Shown here: piece after piece, positions 1 to 9,243 of the stretch
Layout of the letters: each line of letters opens with the position of its first letter
How positions within the stretch are numbered: the stretch's first letter is position 1
From: Flavobacteriaceae bacterium
GTDB lineage: Bacteria; Bacteroidota; Bacteroidia; Flavobacteriales; Flavobacteriaceae
Assembly (NCBI GenBank): GCA_947461795.1
Contig: CANHMG010000015.1
Location: 1-33,563 of the forward strand
DNA: 33,563 nucleotides
Direction: 5' to 3'
Program-made: the position numbers and the translations under genes
Notes under the pieces: model-generated
The model's input: the letters and a program-made list of their open reading frames with translations, nothing else
Database searches by the model: none
Told to the model about the DNA's origin: nothing

Positions 1-2097
1 TATGCTAAAAAGCAAACGATAACGCTTAAAGAATTAAATACACTTACTGTTGGAGATTATGTTACACATATTGATCATGGGATTGGAAAATTTGGCGGAT
101 TGCAAAAAATTCAGGTAGAAGGCAAAACCCAAGAAGCTATCAAATTGGTTTATGCTGACAACGATATTGTGTATGTAAGCATTCATTCCTTGCATAAAAT
201 TTCGAAGTACAATGGTAAAGATGGTGCGCCTCCGAAAATATACAAATTAGGGTCGAATGCTTGGAAAGTTTTAAAACAAAAAACCAAAGCTCGAGTTAAA
301 AATATAGCTTTCAATTTGATTCAGTTGTACGCCAAACGCCGTTTAGAGAAAGGATTTCAATTTGCTCCTGATAGCTATTTACAAGCTGAATTGGAAAGTT
401 CCTTTATCTATGAAGATACACCGGATCAAACTAAATCTACGCAAGAGGTTAAAGCCGATATGGAAAGTGACCGTCCCATGGATCGATTAGTCTGTGGCGA
501 CGTTGGTTTTGGAAAAACAGAAGTGGCAATTCGTGCGGCTTTTAAAGCAGTAGATAATGGAAAGCAAGTCGCTATTTTAGTGCCAACAACTATTTTAGCC
601 TATCAGCATTACCGAACGTTTACCGAACGTTTGAAAGAAATGCCCGTTTCTATTGGTTATCTCAACCGTTTTAGAACAGCAAAACAAAAAACGGAAACCC
701 TCAAAGATTTAGCCGAAGGAAAATTGGATATCGTCATTGGAACACATCAATTGGTTAATAAAAACGTGGTTTTTAAAGATCTAGGTTTATTAATTGTTGA
801 TGAAGAACAAAAATTCGGTGTGAACGTCAAAGACAAACTCAAAACGATCGCTGCCAATGTCGATACCTTAACGCTTACAGCAACGCCAATCCCTAGAACT
901 TTACAATTCTCGTTGATGGCTGCTCGAGATTTATCCGTTATTACAACTCCACCGCCTAATCGTTATCCAATAGAAAGTAATGTAGTAACTTTTAGTGAAG
1001 AATTGATTCGAGATGCTATTTCGTATGAAATTCAACGCAACGGCCAAGTGTTTTTTATCAACAATCGAATTGAAAACATCAAAGAATTTGCTGGAATGAT
1101 TCAGCGTTTGGTTCCTGATGCACGTGTAGGAATTGGTCACGGACAAATGGAAGGAAGCAAACTCGAAGAATTGATGCTGGCTTTTATGAATGGAGAATTT
1201 GATGTATTAGTTTCCACAACTATCATCGAAAGCGGATTAGATGTGCCGAATGCGAATACGATTTTCATCAACAATGCCAATAATTTCGGATTGTCAGATT
1301 TGCATCAGATGCGAGGTCGCGTAGGACGAAGTAATAAGAAAGCGTTTTGTTATTTTATTTGCCCACCGTATTCGATGATGACAGAAGATGCTCGAAAAAG
1401 AATTCAAGCTTTAGAGCAATTCAGTGAATTGGGAAGTGGTTTTAACATTGCCATGAAAGACTTAGAAATTCGTGGTGCCGGCGATTTATTAGGCGGGGAA
1501 CAAAGTGGTTTTATCAATGAAATTGGTTTCGAAACCTATCAAAAAATCATGAACGAAGCCATCGAAGAATTGAAAGAAAACGAATTTAAAGAACTATACG
1601 AATCCGAAGACCAACCAGTTAAAGAATACGTCAAGGATTTGCAAATCGATACTGATTTTGAATTGTTGTTTTCCGATGAATACATCAATAACATTTCTGA
1701 ACGATTGAATTTGTATAACGAATTGAGTTTAATCAAAAATGAAGAAGATCTTAAGACTTACGAAATCAAACTAATTGACCGATTTGGTCCTTTACCCAAA
1801 CAAGCTATTTCATTGTTAAGCAGTATCAAAATCAAGTGGATTGCCTCCCAAATGGGAATTGAAAAACTTGTTATGAAACAAGGAAAAATGATTGGCTATT
1901 TCGTGTCAGATCAGCAAAGCGACTATTATACTTCGCATCAATTTCAAAAAGTATTGCAATTTGTACAAACTCAATCGCAATTGTGTCGCATGAAAGAAAA
2001 ACAAACTCCGAATGGGCTTCGATTATTGGTGACTTTTGAAAATGTAAAATCGATTCGCCGTGCTTTAGAATTAATTGAATTAATGGGGAGCAGTTAG
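1..2097 (+). CDS. mfd: Transcription-repair coupling factor Mfd, 5'-truncated by window edge
   Basis: The frame is open from base 1, so the gene starts upstream; 698 residues are present and the first ATG in frame is not a start. Mfd is a DNA translocase that displaces stalled RNA polymerase and recruits UvrA for transcription-coupled repair. The fragment opens with the RNA-polymerase-interacting (CarD-like) domain (GDYVTHIDHGIGKF, about residues 19-32). It continues with a superfamily 2 helicase: Walker A GDVGFGKT at 166-173, DEEQ motif (VDEEQKFGV), SATPIPRTL-like TATPIPRTL, and the QMRGRVGRS motif VI. A C-terminal TRCF domain follows, which contacts UvrA. The order and motifs are those of Mfd rather than RecG. 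Its stop overlaps the stop of the convergent hydrolase by 4 bases, leaving no room for a separate terminator. Confidence 0.97.
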   Translation, partial: YAKKQTITLKELNTLTVGDYVTHIDHGIGKFGGLQKIQVEGKTQEAIKLVYADNDIVYVSIHSLHKISKYNGKDGAPPKIYKLGSNAWKVLKQKTKARVKNIAFNLIQLYAKRRLEKGFQFAPDSYLQAELESSFIYEDTPDQTKSTQEVKADMESDRPMDRLVCGDVGFGKTEVAIRAAFKAVDNGKQVAILVPTTILAYQHYRTFTERLKEMPVSIGYLNRFRTAKQKTETLKDLAEGKLDIVIGTHQLVNKNVVFKDLGLLIVDEEQKFGVNVKDKLKTIAANVDTLTLTATPIPRTLQFSLMAARDLSVITTPPPNRYPIESNVVTFSEELIRDAISYEIQRNGQVFFINNRIENIKEFAGMIQRLVPDARVGIGHGQMEGSKLEELMLAFMNGEFDVLVSTTIIESGLDVPNANTIFINNANNFGLSDLHQMRGRVGRSNKKAFCYFICPPYSMMTEDARKRIQALEQFSELGSGFNIAMKDLEIRGAGDLLGGEQSGFINEIGFETYQKIMNEAIEELKENEFKELYESEDQPVKEYVKDLQIDTDFELLFSDEYINNISERLNLYNELSLIKNEEDLKTYEIKLIDRFGPLPKQAISLLSSIKIKWIASQMGIEKLVMKQGKMIGYFVSDQQSDYYTSHQFQKVLQFVQTQSQLCRMKEKQTPNGLRLLVTFENVKSIRRALELIELMGSS

Positions 2098-2777
2098 CTG
2101 AAAAACTTTTTGATTTGAAAAAAAAGCGACTCTAAATCGACGCGATTAATAGGATGATTCGTATTCGGGAAAATGAGTAATTGCCCATTCAATAAGAATC
2201 GATAAATCATAATTGTTTCTTCAAGGCTAACCATGACATCTTTATCCCCAACTGCTAATAATATTGGCACATTAATGCTTTTATAATCGGCTTCATTTAG
2301 AACGGCATTAGCTCCCAAATCCAAAATTAACTCAGCAGTTTTATTCAATAATTTAACCCAAGAATCGCCATGCAATTGTTCTAAGGTTGTAGCATATTTC
2401 GGGATTTTTTCTTTGATTATTGATGCATTCATCAACTTCGATTCCTGAATAGAATTTTCTATTGTCCAATGGAATTTTGTGGCCAAAGTAAATACTTTTT
2501 TTATTCGTTCAGGAAAATGTGTTGCTAAATAGAATGCTACATAACCACCCATACTGTAGCCGAAAACAGAAATGGATTCTATTTTATTTTGATCTAAAAA
2601 CTGTAATACTTCTTTGGCAAAATCATGAATAGAGAACTCTTGATGATGGAAAACTTGACCTCCATGACCGCTAAAATTTAGAGTATAAACTTCAAATTCG
2701 ACCGATAATAATTCCGCTAAATCTTTAAATTGATCTTTATACCCTAACGCTCCATGAAGTAATACTACTTTTTCCAT
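2094..2777 (-). CDS. Alpha/beta hydrolase fold protein
   Basis: A 227-residue cytosolic hydrolase of the alpha/beta fold, close to the usual size for a single-domain member. Near the N-terminus LLHGALG supplies the oxyanion HG. The nucleophile elbow is GYSMGG with Ser75, the acid is Asp178 or Asp180 in AVGDKDVM, and the base is His208 in NTNHPIN, so the catalytic triad is complete. Substrate cannot be read from sequence; esterases, thioesterases and MenH-like enzymes share these motifs. There is no signal peptide. The gene is convergent with mfd (4-base stop overlap) and lies downstream of the secreted protease on the same strand, separated from it by a strong terminator, so it is probably transcribed independently. 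Confidence 0.88.
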   Translation of the reverse strand: MEKVVLLHGALGYKDQFKDLAELLSVEFEVYTLNFSGHGGQVFHHQEFSIHDFAKEVLQFLDQNKIESISVFGYSMGGYVAFYLATHFPERIKKVFTLATKFHWTIENSIQESKLMNASIIKEKIPKYATTLEQLHGDSWVKLLNKTAELILDLGANAVLNEADYKSINVPILLAVGDKDVMVSLEETIMIYRFLLNGQLLIFPNTNHPINRVDLESLFFQIKKFFS

Positions 2778-2800
2778 TGGATTCCTTTTGATTTACGAAT

Positions 2801-2835
2801 ATAAAAAAACCACTCGTATTAGGAGTGGTTCTTTA
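2801..2835 (-). terminator. Rho-independent terminator of the secreted protease gene
   Basis: A perfect 8-bp stem (2808-2815 AACCACTC with 2823-2830 GAGTGGTT) and a 7-base loop. On the minus strand it is followed by seven Ts, so it terminates the leftward protease gene whose stop is at 2850. It separates that gene from the hydrolase starting at 2777. Confidence 0.85.
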
Positions 2836-2849
2836 ATTTATAATAAATT

Positions 2850-5033
2850 TTAATTCATTTTCAATATTTTGAAATTGGCTTCTTTGTCTTTAAATTTCAA
2901 AGTAAAGAAATAGGTGCCAGCTGCAAAAGCAGTCATGTCTATTTTTGAATTTAAAGTATTCGCTTTATTTTGATATAAGAGTCGCCCTTCTAAATTGTAT
3001 ACTTTTACTTCATCAATTGTAGTTTTAGAAGTAATGTTTACAAACCCATTTGTTGGATTAGGAGAATAGGTAAAATCTATATTCGGTTCAAAAGCAACGT
3101 TTCCTAAAGCAGTTTCGCAAACGACATTCGCAACATAGCCTGGAGCAACAACTCCTCCATCCGAATAAAACTTAACTGTCAATGAACCGTCAGCAGCTGT
3201 TGACACAAATGGGCCTGGAATAAAAGTATTGCCTGTAAAACCACCGCCGCTTAAATCAGGTGCTGAAGTCGAATTTCCATCATAGACATACAAATAATCA
3301 TAATCTAATTCTAAGTCGAAAGCAGAAAAAGTTAACGAGATTTTTTTATTAGATAAATTTGGAATTATCGTTCGGATGTACGTTTCAGAATCCGTATAAT
3401 CTCCTGTTGGACCTCCAGTATCTGCTATTTGTACTCCATTACAATAATTGGTACTTGTTACAATAATGGTTTGTTCGTTGGGTGCAAATAAACCAAAATT
3501 ACAAACAGGTCGAACTCTAACAATGTAATATGTGTCTGGTGACAATCCGTTGGCCGTGTAACTATTGGTAGAAACCGGAACCCATGTTGTATTAGAACTT
3601 GAAAATGGTGTTAATGAAACTTGCCACGAAGTCGCCCCGCCAAGATCTGACCATGATACGGTTGCTGAGGTTGCTGAGGTTGAAGTTGCATTAATATTAG
3701 CAACGGTATTGATACAAGTGTTGACACAATCGGTACTCAAACAGGTTCCCCCATTCACTTTACTAAGAATTCGAGCTGCTGGTTGAGGGCCGAAACCATT
3801 GGCTAAATTAATACCAACGCCGCCAACTAAGTGACAATAACTCATGATTGTTCCTTTAACATTACCAGCAGGTATTGGGCCTTCTGCACAATCACCTTCA
3901 TAGTACCCTGCGGATTGTCCACAACCATCTATAGCTGTGTTATCCCCGTTCCAATGACATCCATGAGTATGTGGAGAACCCATCAAATGTCCTAACTCAT
4001 GAGTAATCACCATAATAGTCCATGAAAAAGTTGGCACTGTTTCAAAATCAAAATTAACGTCTGAATAACTGAAATTATCTTGAGTACAAATTCCATTAAT
4101 TCCAACAGCTACTCCACCTAAACCACCACTATCTATTCCTAACAACTGTCCTAAATCGCCATCAAAAACAGGGCGTTCTTCGTTGAATTTGTATAAATAA
4201 TCCGAGGAAGAAGTTCCAATTCCATCATAAGGATCTTGAGTTGTCCAGATATAAAGTGATTTTAAAGAAGTAGTTATTCCGTCATTGGTATAAATTGTTT
4301 GTACATTATTGAAGACCGAAGTCATCCAATTGGTTGTTGTTGTCGTATTGTTATTGTTGGCTTGATATAAGTCGTTGTCAATTTCGAAATAAATTGTCAC
4401 ACACTTTGTACTTGCTGGAGCTATTACGTTTCTGAAATCTTGAATTGACGTTTCTGGAACTGATTTTACTTTACATTCAGCATTGATTTTACCTTTTAAA
4501 TCCATGTCAGAATATACAATATAATCGGAAGAATTATTTGTTTTTTCAAGCTTTGCAACCACTAAATTATGCAATTGGTTGCTAGAAATCACTCCGTTTA
4601 ATTCGCCTTTGAAGAAATTAAATGACACTAATGAATTTGAATCTCCTTTAACGATTCCTCTGTAATATACTCCTTTATCGTAAGCAATTGCTTTGGCTTT
4701 ATCGGTGTCGATATGAAATCCTTCTGCGAACAAATTGACTCTGTATAATTGAGTAGTAATTGTATTGCCTTGGTAGGGAATTTCAACTTGGATAGATTCG
4801 TTTTGATTGGAAATAATTTGTGAAAGGACCTGAAGATTAATTTTCGCGTACGTTGCTTTCGTCACCGCATTTCGAGTATCCTTATTTTGAATACTTTGAT
4901 TTTCTGTCAAAATACTATATTTTAGGAAAGAAGTATTTTGAGATACTAAATCTTGGATTTTTTTGGCTACATTCTTTTGAGCAAAACCACTCAAACTTGC
5001 CAAGATGATAACTATTGTAATTATCTTTTTCAT
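2850..5033 (-). CDS. Secreted reprolysin-like (M12B) zinc metalloprotease with FN3, CUB-like and T9SS sorting domains
   Basis: A 727-residue exported protease. The start chosen is the ATG at 5033: it gives a clean signal peptide (MKKIITIVIILASLSGFAQ) and lies 15 bases downstream of a TATATTTG -7 box. The longer open frame reaching 5123 would overlap yraN. Order: signal peptide 1-19; propeptide-like region to about 200; metzincin catalytic domain with HELGHLMGSPH at 345-355 (zinc ligands His345, His349, His355) and the Met-turn TIMSYC with Met397; fibronectin III domain about 447-527; CUB-like domain about 530-640; type IX secretion C-terminal sorting domain about 653-727 (FTYSPNPTNG...GTYFFTLKF). 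It should cross the outer membrane through the T9SS and act outside the cell, probably on proteins; the actual substrate is unknown. Confidence 0.94.
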   Translation of the reverse strand: MKKIITIVIILASLSGFAQKNVAKKIQDLVSQNTSFLKYSILTENQSIQNKDTRNAVTKATYAKINLQVLSQIISNQNESIQVEIPYQGNTITTQLYRVNLFAEGFHIDTDKAKAIAYDKGVYYRGIVKGDSNSLVSFNFFKGELNGVISSNQLHNLVVAKLEKTNNSSDYIVYSDMDLKGKINAECKVKSVPETSIQDFRNVIAPASTKCVTIYFEIDNDLYQANNNNTTTTTNWMTSVFNNVQTIYTNDGITTSLKSLYIWTTQDPYDGIGTSSSDYLYKFNEERPVFDGDLGQLLGIDSGGLGGVAVGINGICTQDNFSYSDVNFDFETVPTFSWTIMVITHELGHLMGSPHTHGCHWNGDNTAIDGCGQSAGYYEGDCAEGPIPAGNVKGTIMSYCHLVGGVGINLANGFGPQPAARILSKVNGGTCLSTDCVNTCINTVANINATSTSATSATVSWSDLGGATSWQVSLTPFSSSNTTWVPVSTNSYTANGLSPDTYYIVRVRPVCNFGLFAPNEQTIIVTSTNYCNGVQIADTGGPTGDYTDSETYIRTIIPNLSNKKISLTFSAFDLELDYDYLYVYDGNSTSAPDLSGGGFTGNTFIPGPFVSTAADGSLTVKFYSDGGVVAPGYVANVVCETALGNVAFEPNIDFTYSPNPTNGFVNITSKTTIDEVKVYNLEGRLLYQNKANTLNSKIDMTAFAAGTYFFTLKFKDKEANFKILKMN

Positions 5034-5048
5034 GGTTAATTTTTTTTT

Positions 5049-5056
5049 CAAATATA
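5049..5056 (-). promoter_or_regulatory. Candidate -7 promoter element of the M12B protease
   Basis: The minus strand reads TATATTTG, a full match to the Bacteroidota -7 consensus TAnnTTTG, 15 bases upstream of the ATG at 5033. I see no convincing -33 TTG at the expected distance. Its position supports the shorter start of the protease. Confidence 0.55.
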
Positions 5057-5103
5057 AACATAATATCAACTCTTTTAATAGAACTTTTGTTAAACTCTTG
5101 CCT

Positions 5104-5463
5104 TTAAAAATGAAGAAACGCATCTTCTAAGTGTTCTATAATGAATTCGTTACCTTTTTTATGAATCGCAATAATATCAAATCGAACCGCAACTTCTAAA
5201 TCGTTTGCAATTACATATTCATTAACGGCTTTTACCAATAATTGAATTTTTTTTGGTTTTACGAAATCTTGCGGCAAACCGAATTCAATACTTGAACGTG
5301 TTTTTACCTCAACAATAGCAAGTACATTTTCTTTTTGAGCAATGATGTCAATTTCAGCTTTTTGAAAAGTCCAATTGGTTTCTAAAATCGTATAGCCATG
5401 GCTTTGAAGAAATGCTACTGCATGCTCTTCTCCGAGTTTTCCAAGTTCATTATGATCAGCCAT
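5104..5463 (-). CDS. YraN family (UPF0102) endonuclease-like protein
   Basis: A 119-residue protein of the usual YraN length. It shows the family's N-terminal LGKLGEEHAVAFLQ helix, then a restriction-endonuclease-like core: NWTFQKAEIDIIA (Glu37, Asp39) and VEVKTR (Glu52, Lys54). This is the E...D...ExK arrangement of Holliday-junction-resolvase-like nucleases. The biochemical role of YraN is not settled, so nuclease activity is a family inference. It sits 40 bases downstream of the LD-carboxypeptidase stop on the same strand and is probably co-transcribed with it. The spacer holds degenerate AGATT repeats. No signal peptide. Confidence 0.9.
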   Translation of the reverse strand: MADHNELGKLGEEHAVAFLQSHGYTILETNWTFQKAEIDIIAQKENVLAIVEVKTRSSIEFGLPQDFVKPKKIQLLVKAVNEYVIANDLEVAVRFDIIAIHKKGNEFIIEHLEDAFLHF

Positions 5464-5503
5464 TTTTCAGATTGTTAGATTCTTGGATTGCAAGATTTTT
5501 AGA

Positions 5504-6478
5504 TTATTCGAATTTGACGGTTGATCCTTTATCATTCACTTCGATGCTAACTGTTTTTCCTAATATTAAAGTGCGATTGTCTTTGATGTGCCCTGCAGGA
5601 AAATTATAAATGATTGGAAATTTATAGTCTTTCAGAACATCTTGAATGATTTGCAGCGCATCTTTTCCCCAGGGTATTTCATTGTCATTCATGCTCGACA
5701 TTCCACCAACAATCACTGCTTTTATTTCGTCGAAATAGCCATTGCGCTTAAGATTCATCATCATTCTATCGATGTGGTACAAGTATTCGTCAAGGTCTTC
5801 TATAAATAGAATTTTTCCTTTATAATCGACTTCCGATTTCGATCCGATGATGCTGTATAAAACCGATAAATTTCCTCCGACGATTTCTCCTTTGGCTGAT
5901 CCTTTTACATTGTATTCATGCACTGGAATTGTATAGGATAATTTTTCGCCAAATAAAGCTTTTCGAAAGGATTCAAGTACTTCAGGATTTGCAGTTCCTG
6001 CATTCAACGCCATAAAAGAATGGATCGTTTCGATTCCCATATTATTGATATGACTATGTAAGACGGTCATATCACTAAAACCCGCAATCCATTTTGGTTT
6101 TTTCTTAAAATTGGGAAAGTCAATTCGGTCAATAATTCGAACGGTTCCATAACCGCCTTTCGCTGCCCAAATTGCTTTTATTTTGGGGTTGTCTAGCATT
6201 TCTTGAAAATCTGTTGCGCGCAACCAATCGGGTCCTGCCAATTGATTCTCTTCTTTTCCTATGGTTTTACCAAGGATGACATGCAAACCCCAACTTTCCA
6301 ATAATTTGATAGCGGGTTCTAGCGATTTCGGATCAACTTTTCTGGCTGTGGCGAGGATTCCGACGGTATCGCCTTTTTTTAAAAATTCGGGTGAAATCAT
6401 GTTGCGTTGTGCTTGAGTGGTTTGAATTAGGAAAAGTCCAAATACTAATGCAATGTAAAAAGTGGTTGAATTTTTCAT
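5504..6478 (-). CDS. Periplasmic LD-carboxypeptidase, peptidase family S66
   Basis: A 324-residue exported peptidase of the LdcA/MccF family, which removes the terminal D-alanine from tetrapeptide stems during murein recycling. The ATG at 6478 is chosen because it starts a signal peptide (about residues 1-23) and lies 16 bases below a TATATTTG -7 element; an in-frame extension upstream would run through that promoter and the dispersed repeat. The S66 triad is complete: nucleophile Ser135 in GFSDMT, Glu227 in FIEDLDEY, His297 in PAGHIKDN. E. coli LdcA is cytosolic, so the clear signal peptide here points to periplasmic action. It is divergent from metG and upstream of yraN on the same strand. 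Confidence 0.92.
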   Translation of the reverse strand: MKNSTTFYIALVFGLFLIQTTQAQRNMISPEFLKKGDTVGILATARKVDPKSLEPAIKLLESWGLHVILGKTIGKEENQLAGPDWLRATDFQEMLDNPKIKAIWAAKGGYGTVRIIDRIDFPNFKKKPKWIAGFSDMTVLHSHINNMGIETIHSFMALNAGTANPEVLESFRKALFGEKLSYTIPVHEYNVKGSAKGEIVGGNLSVLYSIIGSKSEVDYKGKILFIEDLDEYLYHIDRMMMNLKRNGYFDEIKAVIVGGMSSMNDNEIPWGKDALQIIQDVLKDYKFPIIYNFPAGHIKDNRTLILGKTVSIEVNDKGSTVKFE

Positions 6479-6494
6479 GTTGATAATGTTGAAA

Positions 6495-6502
6495 CAAATA
6501 TA
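6495..6502 (-). promoter_or_regulatory. Candidate -7 promoter element of the LD-carboxypeptidase
   Basis: The minus strand reads TATATTTG, matching TAnnTTTG, 16 bases upstream of the ATG at 6478. A minus-strand TTG at 6528-6526 is 23 bases further up, at the long end of the accepted spacing. Confidence 0.5.
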
Positions 6503-6513
6503 AATAATGTTTG

Positions 6514-6537
6514 CCACAAAGACGGCAAGCCGCAAAG
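6514..6537. repeat. Degenerate relic of the AAAGACGCAAAG-type repeat (family B)
   Basis: Reads like a decayed copy of the CGCAAAGACGCAAAG repeat that is intact at 32111-32158 (CACAAAGACGG, then CCGCAAAG). It lies directly beside a family A repeat, as it does at the right end of the window. Confidence 0.45.
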
Positions 6538-6546
6538 TTTTTGAAT

Positions 6547-6632
6547 GCCCTAGCCCCGGATAGGAACGGTATCCTTTTGTGCCGTTGTTCGGCGCAAAAG
6601 ATTTAGTGGATAGCGGGAACTTGCTCCGAATA
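6547..6632 (+). repeat. Dispersed hairpin repeat, family A, copy 1
   Basis: The left end is GCCCTAGCCCCGGATAGG, then CGGTATCCTTTTG; the right end is TTTAGTGGATAGCGGGAAC, then TTGCTCC. The centre forms an 11-bp hairpin (6574-6584 with 6590-6600, one G-T wobble). It lies between the divergent LD-carboxypeptidase and metG genes. Other copies are at 27482-27597 and, inverted, at 31992-32074. Confidence 0.85.
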
Positions 6633-6661
6633 AAATCCATAAAACTCTCGATTCTATTGCT

Positions 6662-6669
6662 TATTTTTG
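6662..6669 (+). promoter_or_regulatory. Candidate -7 promoter element of metG
   Basis: TATTTTTG matches TAnnTTTG and ends 19 bases before the metG ATG. No -33 TTG is seen at 17-23 bases upstream, so support is from one element only. Confidence 0.45.
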
Positions 6670-6688
6670 CAATCAATTTGATTTACTT

Positions 6689-8749
6689 ATGTTACAAAAT
6701 CCAAAACGATATACCATTACAGCCGCATTGCCTTATACCAACGGACCGATTCATATTGGGCATTTGGCGGGCGTTTACGTTCCCTCTGATATTTATTCGC
6801 GCTACTTGCGTTTGCAAGGAAAAGACGTTGCTTTTATTTGTGGAAGTGACGAACACGGCGTTGCCATTTCGATGAAAGCTAAGAAAGAAGGGATTACACC
6901 ACAGCAAGTGATTGATAAATACGACGCTATTATTCGAAAATCGTTTATTGATTTTGGGATTTCGTTTGATAATTATTCGAGAACTTCTGCGAAAATTCAC
7001 CATGAAACAGCTTCTGCTTTTTTTAAAAAACTATACGACGAAGGAAAATTTATTGAAGAAGTCACCGAACAATTGTATGATGCTCAAGCCGATCAATTTT
7101 TGGCCGATCGTTTCGTTATTGGAACTTGCCCAAAATGTGGGAACGAAGAAGCGTATGGAGATCAGTGCGAAAGATGTGGTTCTACATGGAATGCGACCGA
7201 TTTGATCCATCCGAAATCAACGATAACAGGAACAACACCCATTCTAAAAGCTACGAAGCATTGGTTTTTACCTTTAGATCAATACGATGCTTTTTTGAGA
7301 CAATGGATTTTGGTGGAACATGCCAAAGACTGGAAAACAAATGTGTTGGGTCAAGTAAAATCATGGCTTGACGACGGTTTAAAACCTCGCGCCGTAACTC
7401 GTGATTTGGATTGGGGAATCGATGTGCCGGTGGTTGGAGCCGAAGGGAAAAAATTATATGTGTGGTTTGATGCGCCGATTGGTTATATCTCTTCTACTAA
7501 AGAATGGGCAGCTCGTGAAGGAAAAGATTGGGAACCGTATTGGAAAAGTGCCGATACAAAACTGGTTCATTTTATTGGGAAAGACAATATTGTTTTTCAC
7601 TGTGTAATTTTTCCTGCGATGTTGAAAGCGGAAGGAAGTTATATTATGCCTGACAATGTTCCGGCGAATGAATTCTTGAATTTGGAGGGGAATAAATTAT
7701 CGACTTCGAAAAACTGGGCTGTTTGGTTGCATGAATATTTGGAAGATTTTCCAGGGCAGCAAGATGTGTTGCGTTATGCCTTGACTTCAAATGCACCTGA
7801 AACTAAAGATAATGACTTTACTTGGAAAGATTTCCAAGCGAGAAATAACAATGAATTGGCAGCGATATTTGGGAACTTTATCAATCGTGTAGTTGTATTG
7901 ACACACAAATATTACAATGGAATTGTGCCACAACCGAATGCTTTTTCAGAAGTAGATACACAAACTTTGAATGAATTGAAAGCCTATCCTGCGGTAATCT
8001 CAAGTTCTATTGAGCGGTATCGTTTTAGAGAAGCGTTAGGTGAATTGATGAATGTGGCGCGATTGGGAAATAAATATTTGGCCGATGAAGAACCCTGGAA
8101 AATGGTAAAAACCGATCCAGAAAGAGTGCAAACTCAAATGTATATTGCGTTGCAAATAGCTTCTGCTTTACGGATATTGAGTGAGCCTTTTTTGCCTTTT
8201 ACCGCTGGGAAATTGGATGTTATTTTGAATCAAACGCATCATGGAAAAAGCTGGGTGGATGTTACGGAAAGCTCCGAATTGATAATAGTTGGGCATACAA
8301 TTGGACAAGCTGAAATATTATTTTCACAAATTGAAGACGAACAAATTCAAAAACAAATAGACAAATTGGTAGCTACAAAAACAGCCAATAGCATCGAAAA
8401 CAAAACGATTACCCCACAAAAAGATTTAGTGCAATTTGAAGATTTCTCCAAAATGGACCTACGCGTTGGGACTATTTTAGAAGCTGAGAAAATGCCAAAG
8501 GCGAATAAACTTTTGGTTTTGAAAGTAGACACCGGAATAGATATTCGAACCATCGTTTCTGGCATTGCAGAGAGTTTTTCTCCGGAAGAAGTTATAGGTA
8601 AAAAAGTAACGGTTTTGGTTAATTTGGCTCCGAGAAATTTACGCGGTGTGGAAAGCCAAGGGATGATTTTGATGACAAATAATTCCGAAGGAAAATTGGT
8701 TTTTGTGAATCCGGATACAGAAGCTGAGAATGGAGAAACAATAAATTAA
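6689..8749 (+). CDS. metG: Methionyl-tRNA synthetase
   Basis: A 686-residue class I aminoacyl-tRNA synthetase that charges tRNA-Met. The N-terminal Rossmann catalytic domain carries HIGH at residues 22-25. The connective peptide has one zinc knuckle (Cys147, Cys150, Cys160, Cys163). The KMSKS loop is the variant KLSTS at 336-340, usual for MetG enzymes of this type. The anticodon-binding domain follows. From about residue 580 there is a fused tRNA-binding OB-fold of the Trbp111/EMAP-II type ([11 protein letters not shown]...NLAPRNLRG). Length and domain order are those of dimeric bacterial MetG. The ATG at 6689 begins the conserved [15 protein letters not shown] segment directly. A small membrane protein gene follows after 9 bases, probably in one operon. 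Confidence 0.98.
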   Translation: MLQNPKRYTITAALPYTNGPIHIGHLAGVYVPSDIYSRYLRLQGKDVAFICGSDEHGVAISMKAKKEGITPQQVIDKYDAIIRKSFIDFGISFDNYSRTSAKIHHETASAFFKKLYDEGKFIEEVTEQLYDAQADQFLADRFVIGTCPKCGNEEAYGDQCERCGSTWNATDLIHPKSTITGTTPILKATKHWFLPLDQYDAFLRQWILVEHAKDWKTNVLGQVKSWLDDGLKPRAVTRDLDWGIDVPVVGAEGKKLYVWFDAPIGYISSTKEWAAREGKDWEPYWKSADTKLVHFIGKDNIVFHCVIFPAMLKAEGSYIMPDNVPANEFLNLEGNKLSTSKNWAVWLHEYLEDFPGQQDVLRYALTSNAPETKDNDFTWKDFQARNNNELAAIFGNFINRVVVLTHKYYNGIVPQPNAFSEVDTQTLNELKAYPAVISSSIERYRFREALGELMNVARLGNKYLADEEPWKMVKTDPERVQTQMYIALQIASALRILSEPFLPFTAGKLDVILNQTHHGKSWVDVTESSELIIVGHTIGQAEILFSQIEDEQIQKQIDKLVATKTANSIENKTITPQKDLVQFEDFSKMDLRVGTILEAEKMPKANKLLVLKVDTGIDIRTIVSGIAESFSPEEVIGKKVTVLVNLAPRNLRGVESQGMILMTNNSEGKLVFVNPDTEAENGETIN

Positions 8750-8758
8750 TGATGAATA

Positions 8759-9241
8759 ATGCCTAAAAAACTAATCCTTTTTGCTTTTATCTTATTTGGG
8801 TTTGCTTTGGGCTTATGGCAGCTACTATTTTATTCTCATCCTATTTTATCTCTAATTTTATGGGAGATACACACGATTTTTACTAGTGTTATAGTATTTT
8901 ACATTCTCGTGAATTTATGGGTAAATGAGAAGATTTTAGACATCATTAAAATTTTATTTCGAGTGCTTTTTAAAGTTTGGTTTGTGATTTTCATTGCTTT
9001 TTCTTTAAAAAAATCATTTGACATTAAAGGATTTCTACTTACTGCAACCTTTGTATTTGGTTATTTAGAAGGGATGATCGATTTAAATTCATGGTTTAGT
9101 AATCAAAATTCTCATTTTATTTTTCGTTATTTCAAAGCAGAGAATAATTCAAAAAATAGAATTCTATTAAGTATCTTATCTATTTCTTTAATTCATATCT
9201 TTTCAGCATTAATCGCATATGTCTTTTTTTACATTAAATAA
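8759..9241 (+). CDS. Small integral membrane protein, function unknown
   Basis: A 160-residue protein that I do not recognise. It is strongly hydrophobic, with about five predicted membrane segments (roughly residues 5-27, 30-53, 62-83, 91-108 and 136-158). Charged stretches at the loops include KKSFDIKG and KAENNSKNR. No catalytic motif or conserved cysteine is visible. It lies 9 bases after metG and 2 bases before the HAD gene, so it is almost certainly translated from the metG operon mRNA. The ATG at 8759 is used because an ATG at 8752 in another frame stops after three codons. It is a real gene by length, codon use and tight packing. Confidence 0.75.
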   Translation: MPKKLILFAFILFGFALGLWQLLFYSHPILSLILWEIHTIFTSVIVFYILVNLWVNEKILDIIKILFRVLFKVWFVIFIAFSLKKSFDIKGFLLTATFVFGYLEGMIDLNSWFSNQNSHFIFRYFKAENNSKNRILLSILSISLIHIFSALIAYVFFYIK

Positions 9242-9243
9242 TT

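Noticed and set aside
3121..3340. Possible frameshift or gene boundary in the modular protease
   Set aside because: The frame is open throughout and FN3, CUB-like and sorting domains follow each other in the expected order for a T9SS protein.
3565..3786. Plus-strand open frame of 73 codons inside the secreted protease gene
   Set aside because: It is antisense to the FN3 region of a well-supported gene, has low-complexity Glu/Val-rich content and no promoter.
5034..5123. Longer N-terminus for the M12B protease
   Set aside because: It would overlap yraN, contain the promoter box and bury the signal peptide 30 residues inside.
6479..6676. Longer N-terminus for the LD-carboxypeptidase
   Set aside because: The extension is translated promoter and repeat sequence, while the ATG at 6478 begins a signal peptide.
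6579..6875. Plus-strand open frame of 98 codons across the repeat and start of metG
   Set aside because: It begins in repeat DNA, crosses the metG promoter and overlaps metG in another frame.
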